DNA of 51,658 bases, from the NCBI GenBank assembly GCA_017502305.1, contig JAFVVG010000004.1, forward strand, positions 1 to 51,658, written 5' to 3'. Below the pieces are notes generated by a model. That model was given only the letters and a program-made list of their open reading frames with translations. It was not told where the DNA came from and made no database searches. Of this stretch, positions 50,492 to 51,658 are shown piece after piece; the first letter of the stretch is position 1, and the number at the start of each line of letters is the position of its first letter. The position numbers and the translations under genes were made by a program. The stretch comes from Clostridia bacterium. GTDB taxonomy: Bacteria; Bacillota; Clostridia; Christensenellales; Aristaeellaceae.

Positions 50492-50520
50492 CCGACGTGT
50501 GACAAGCACACGCCGGGCGG
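50492..50520. repeat. Strong hairpin between surface-protein and binding-protein genes
   Basis: The stem gcccgacgtgtg / cacacgccgggc (one wobble pair) has a 5-base loop and lies downstream of the surface-protein stop. A second, weaker hairpin follows at about 50469-50490. No T-run follows, so it may be an mRNA processing or stabilising structure instead of a terminator. Confidence 0.5.
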
Positions 50521-50553
50521 AATAACCTTCCGGGATTCAATTGTACCTTAGGG

Positions 50554-51658
50554 TTACTCGAAGCACTCGCCTGCGTTCAGGTTCACGTTACCCAGGCCCA
50601 AAGGCGTATCGTAATCGGTAATGATCACGTAATCGCCCTGAGGTACGTAGATAACGGTGACCTTCACGTCGCGGGCAGGCATGATACCTTCAACGACCTT
50701 GATGCTGGCGCGATAGCCGCTGATCTCGGGAGAAACAACGTTATACGCATCGCCGGCCTTCAGGATTTCGCTGTAGGTGGGAGCTGCCTCGCTGCCATCG
50801 AGGTAAATGTACTCAACGGTCAGCGTGTAGTCAACTGCGGTGTAGATTACATCAAACACCAGGTCTTCCTCTTCCACAACGCCCTTCACCACATCGATAT
50901 CAGCGATGTAACCATTCACCATCGGGCTGATGACCTTGAAGTAATCGCCGGTCTTGTAAACCTGGGTGAAGGTCGGGGCCGCGGTTTCGCCGCCCACCGC
51001 CTCATACCAGTAGCGCACCGTTACGCGATACTCGGGAATCGGATCAACAGGATCTTCCTCGGTATCCTCGTCGCTGGGCACCACGGGGTTGTCGGGATCG
51101 TCGGGATCAGGAATCGGGTCAGCCTTGGCAACGGCCACGTTCAGCACGGTACCGGCCTCAGCATCGGCCTCAGTCACCACATAAGTGGTGGTGAAGGTCT
51201 TGCTCTCGCCTACCGCCAGAACCGCGATGTTGCGGTGCAGGCCCGTCATTTCGTCATCGACGCGCACGTTGGTGTAGTCCACATTACCCTTATTGGTCAC
51301 CCGGATGGTGTAGGTAATGGTGTCGCCCACCTTAGCGGTTTCAGTCACGTCGGAGGTCTTGATCACTTCCAGCGTCGTGTCGATGGGATCGGTGGGATCG
51401 TCCTCGTCGTCATCGTCCTCGGGGATGTGCGGCGGCTGCTCGGGGTCGGGATCCGGGATCGGATCGCCCTTCGCGGTCACGCTGTTGATCACAATGCCCT
51501 TCAGGATGTCTTCGGAGGTCACCGTGTAGGTCGCTTCGAAGGTCTTCGTCTCGCCTACCTTCAGCAGCTCGATGTTCCAGCTGTCGCCGGTCAGCTCGTC
51601 GTCCACCTTCACGTTGGTGTAGTCCACATTGCCCTTGTTCGTCACGGTGATGGTGTAG
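50554..51658 (-). CDS. C-terminal part of a large repetitive surface protein, 5' end outside window
   Basis: The frame is open to the window edge. At least two DUF11/DUF7507-like repeats occur (Y-T-I-R-V-T-N-K-G-N-V-D-Y-T-N-V-R-V-D-D-E, repeated), linked by acidic proline runs (D-P-I-P-D-P-D). Two MucBP-like modules follow (V-R-Y-W-Y-E-A ... Y-K-T-G-D; V-E-Y-I-Y-L-D ... L-K-A-G-D). The end is I-T-D-Y-D-T-P-L-G-L-G-N-V-N-L-N-A-G-E-C-F-E with no LPxTG motif and no transmembrane anchor. It is an adhesin-like or structural surface protein by domain type. Nearly identical repeats mean the region may be prone to recombination or assembly error. Confidence 0.85.
   Translation of the reverse strand, partial: YTITVTNKGNVDYTNVKVDDELTGDSWNIELLKVGETKTFEATYTVTSEDILKGIVINSVTAKGDPIPDPDPEQPPHIPEDDDDEDDPTDPIDTTLEVIKTSDVTETAKVGDTITYTIRVTNKGNVDYTNVRVDDEMTGLHRNIAVLAVGESKTFTTTYVVTEADAEAGTVLNVAVAKADPIPDPDDPDNPVVPSDEDTEEDPVDPIPEYRVTVRYWYEAVGGETAAPTFTQVYKTGDYFKVISPMVNGYIADIDVVKGVVEEEDLVFDVIYTAVDYTLTVEYIYLDGSEAAPTYSEILKAGDAYNVVSPEISGYRASIKVVEGIMPARDVKVTVIYVPQGDYVIITDYDTPLGLGNVNLNAGECFE

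Noticed and set aside
1..51658. Global reassignment of TAG to an amino acid
   Set aside because: Only one gene has an in-frame TAG; a common sense TAG would break many genes. Kept only as a low-frequency or suppressed-codon possibility.
50554..51658. CRISPR or tandem DNA repeat array
   Set aside because: The repeats are protein-domain repeats (DUF11-like and MucBP-like) with diverged DNA, not short direct repeats with spacers.
1..51658. tRNA or rRNA genes
   Set aside because: No stretch with cloverleaf arms, CCA ends or T-loop GTTCGAAT-type motifs, and no rRNA-like sequence, was seen in the intergenic regions.

Overview
The window is a gene-dense piece of a bacterial chromosome with high G+C. 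It looks like an anaerobic gut-type Clostridia (Firmicutes). I lean towards the Christensenellales/Oscillospirales area, because ribosomal protein L17 is long, signal peptides follow the pattern M-K-[KR]-x-L-A-L-x-M-A-L, and sigma-A promoters and AGGAGG ribosome-binding sites are strong. That placement is inference. I recognise about 53 protein genes, four of them shorter than 65 codons. I found no tRNA, rRNA, CRISPR array, insertion sequence or prophage.

Layout. 1-1.4 kb: end of the ribosomal-protein/rpoA operon (rpoA, rplQ). 1.5-9.1 kb: single-gene units for a flavin reductase, an MFS-acyltransferase fusion, a small membrane protein, a UspA-like protein, a MerR/TipAS regulator, a stand-alone acyltransferase, an LCP cell-wall ligase interrupted by an amber codon, and a nitroreductase. 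9.1-10.4 kb: PadR-DUF2812 operon ending in two tiny membrane proteins. 10.4-11.3 kb: TPP riboswitch and thiT. 11.4-15.7 kb: RNase Z, aquaporin, and a translationally coupled four-gene operon (52-aa peptide, membrane protein, metallophosphoesterase, inositol-phosphatase). 15.8-18.4 kb: uvrB with a LexA box, then an XRE regulator. 18.5-21.6 kb: metQ-metN-metI, preceded by a methionine-codon-rich leader peptide and a terminator. 21.7-24.4 kb: L,D-transpeptidase and a frameshifted DMT transporter. 24.5-30.2 kb: MoxR/DUF58/transglutaminase operon, divergent from birA-acpS. 30.3-33.0 kb: dnaD-dnaI helicase-loading pair with an ArsC-like gene. 33.1-35.5 kb: NfnAB-type flavoprotein pair. 35.6-45.0 kb: ten-gene Mrp/Mbh-type cation/proton antiporter operon, divergent from nfnAB. 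45.1-51.7 kb: AlaX-type tRNA editing protein, HAD phosphatase, SGNH esterase, peptide-binding protein, and the C-terminal part of a large repetitive surface protein cut by the window end.

Working together. The nfnAB pair (NAD(P)H/ferredoxin chemistry) shares one control region with the Mrp-like operon (ion gradient), which suggests a joint redox and ion-homeostasis role. The met locus is an importer whose control region and binding protein are both unusual: sulfur-amino-acid codons sit in a leader ahead of an intrinsic terminator, and MetQ appears circularly permuted. None of the 53 genes ends in TAG, and the one TAG that breaks an otherwise good gene sits exactly after the signal peptide of the LCP protein.

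Strongest leads: (1) the Met/Cys leader-peptide attenuator of metQNI; (2) the circularly permuted MetQ; (3) the amber codon in the LCP gene together with the absence of TAG stops; (4) the Mrp-like operon with four antiporter-type subunits and no visible redox subunits. All reading was by eye; no alignment, folding or database search was run.
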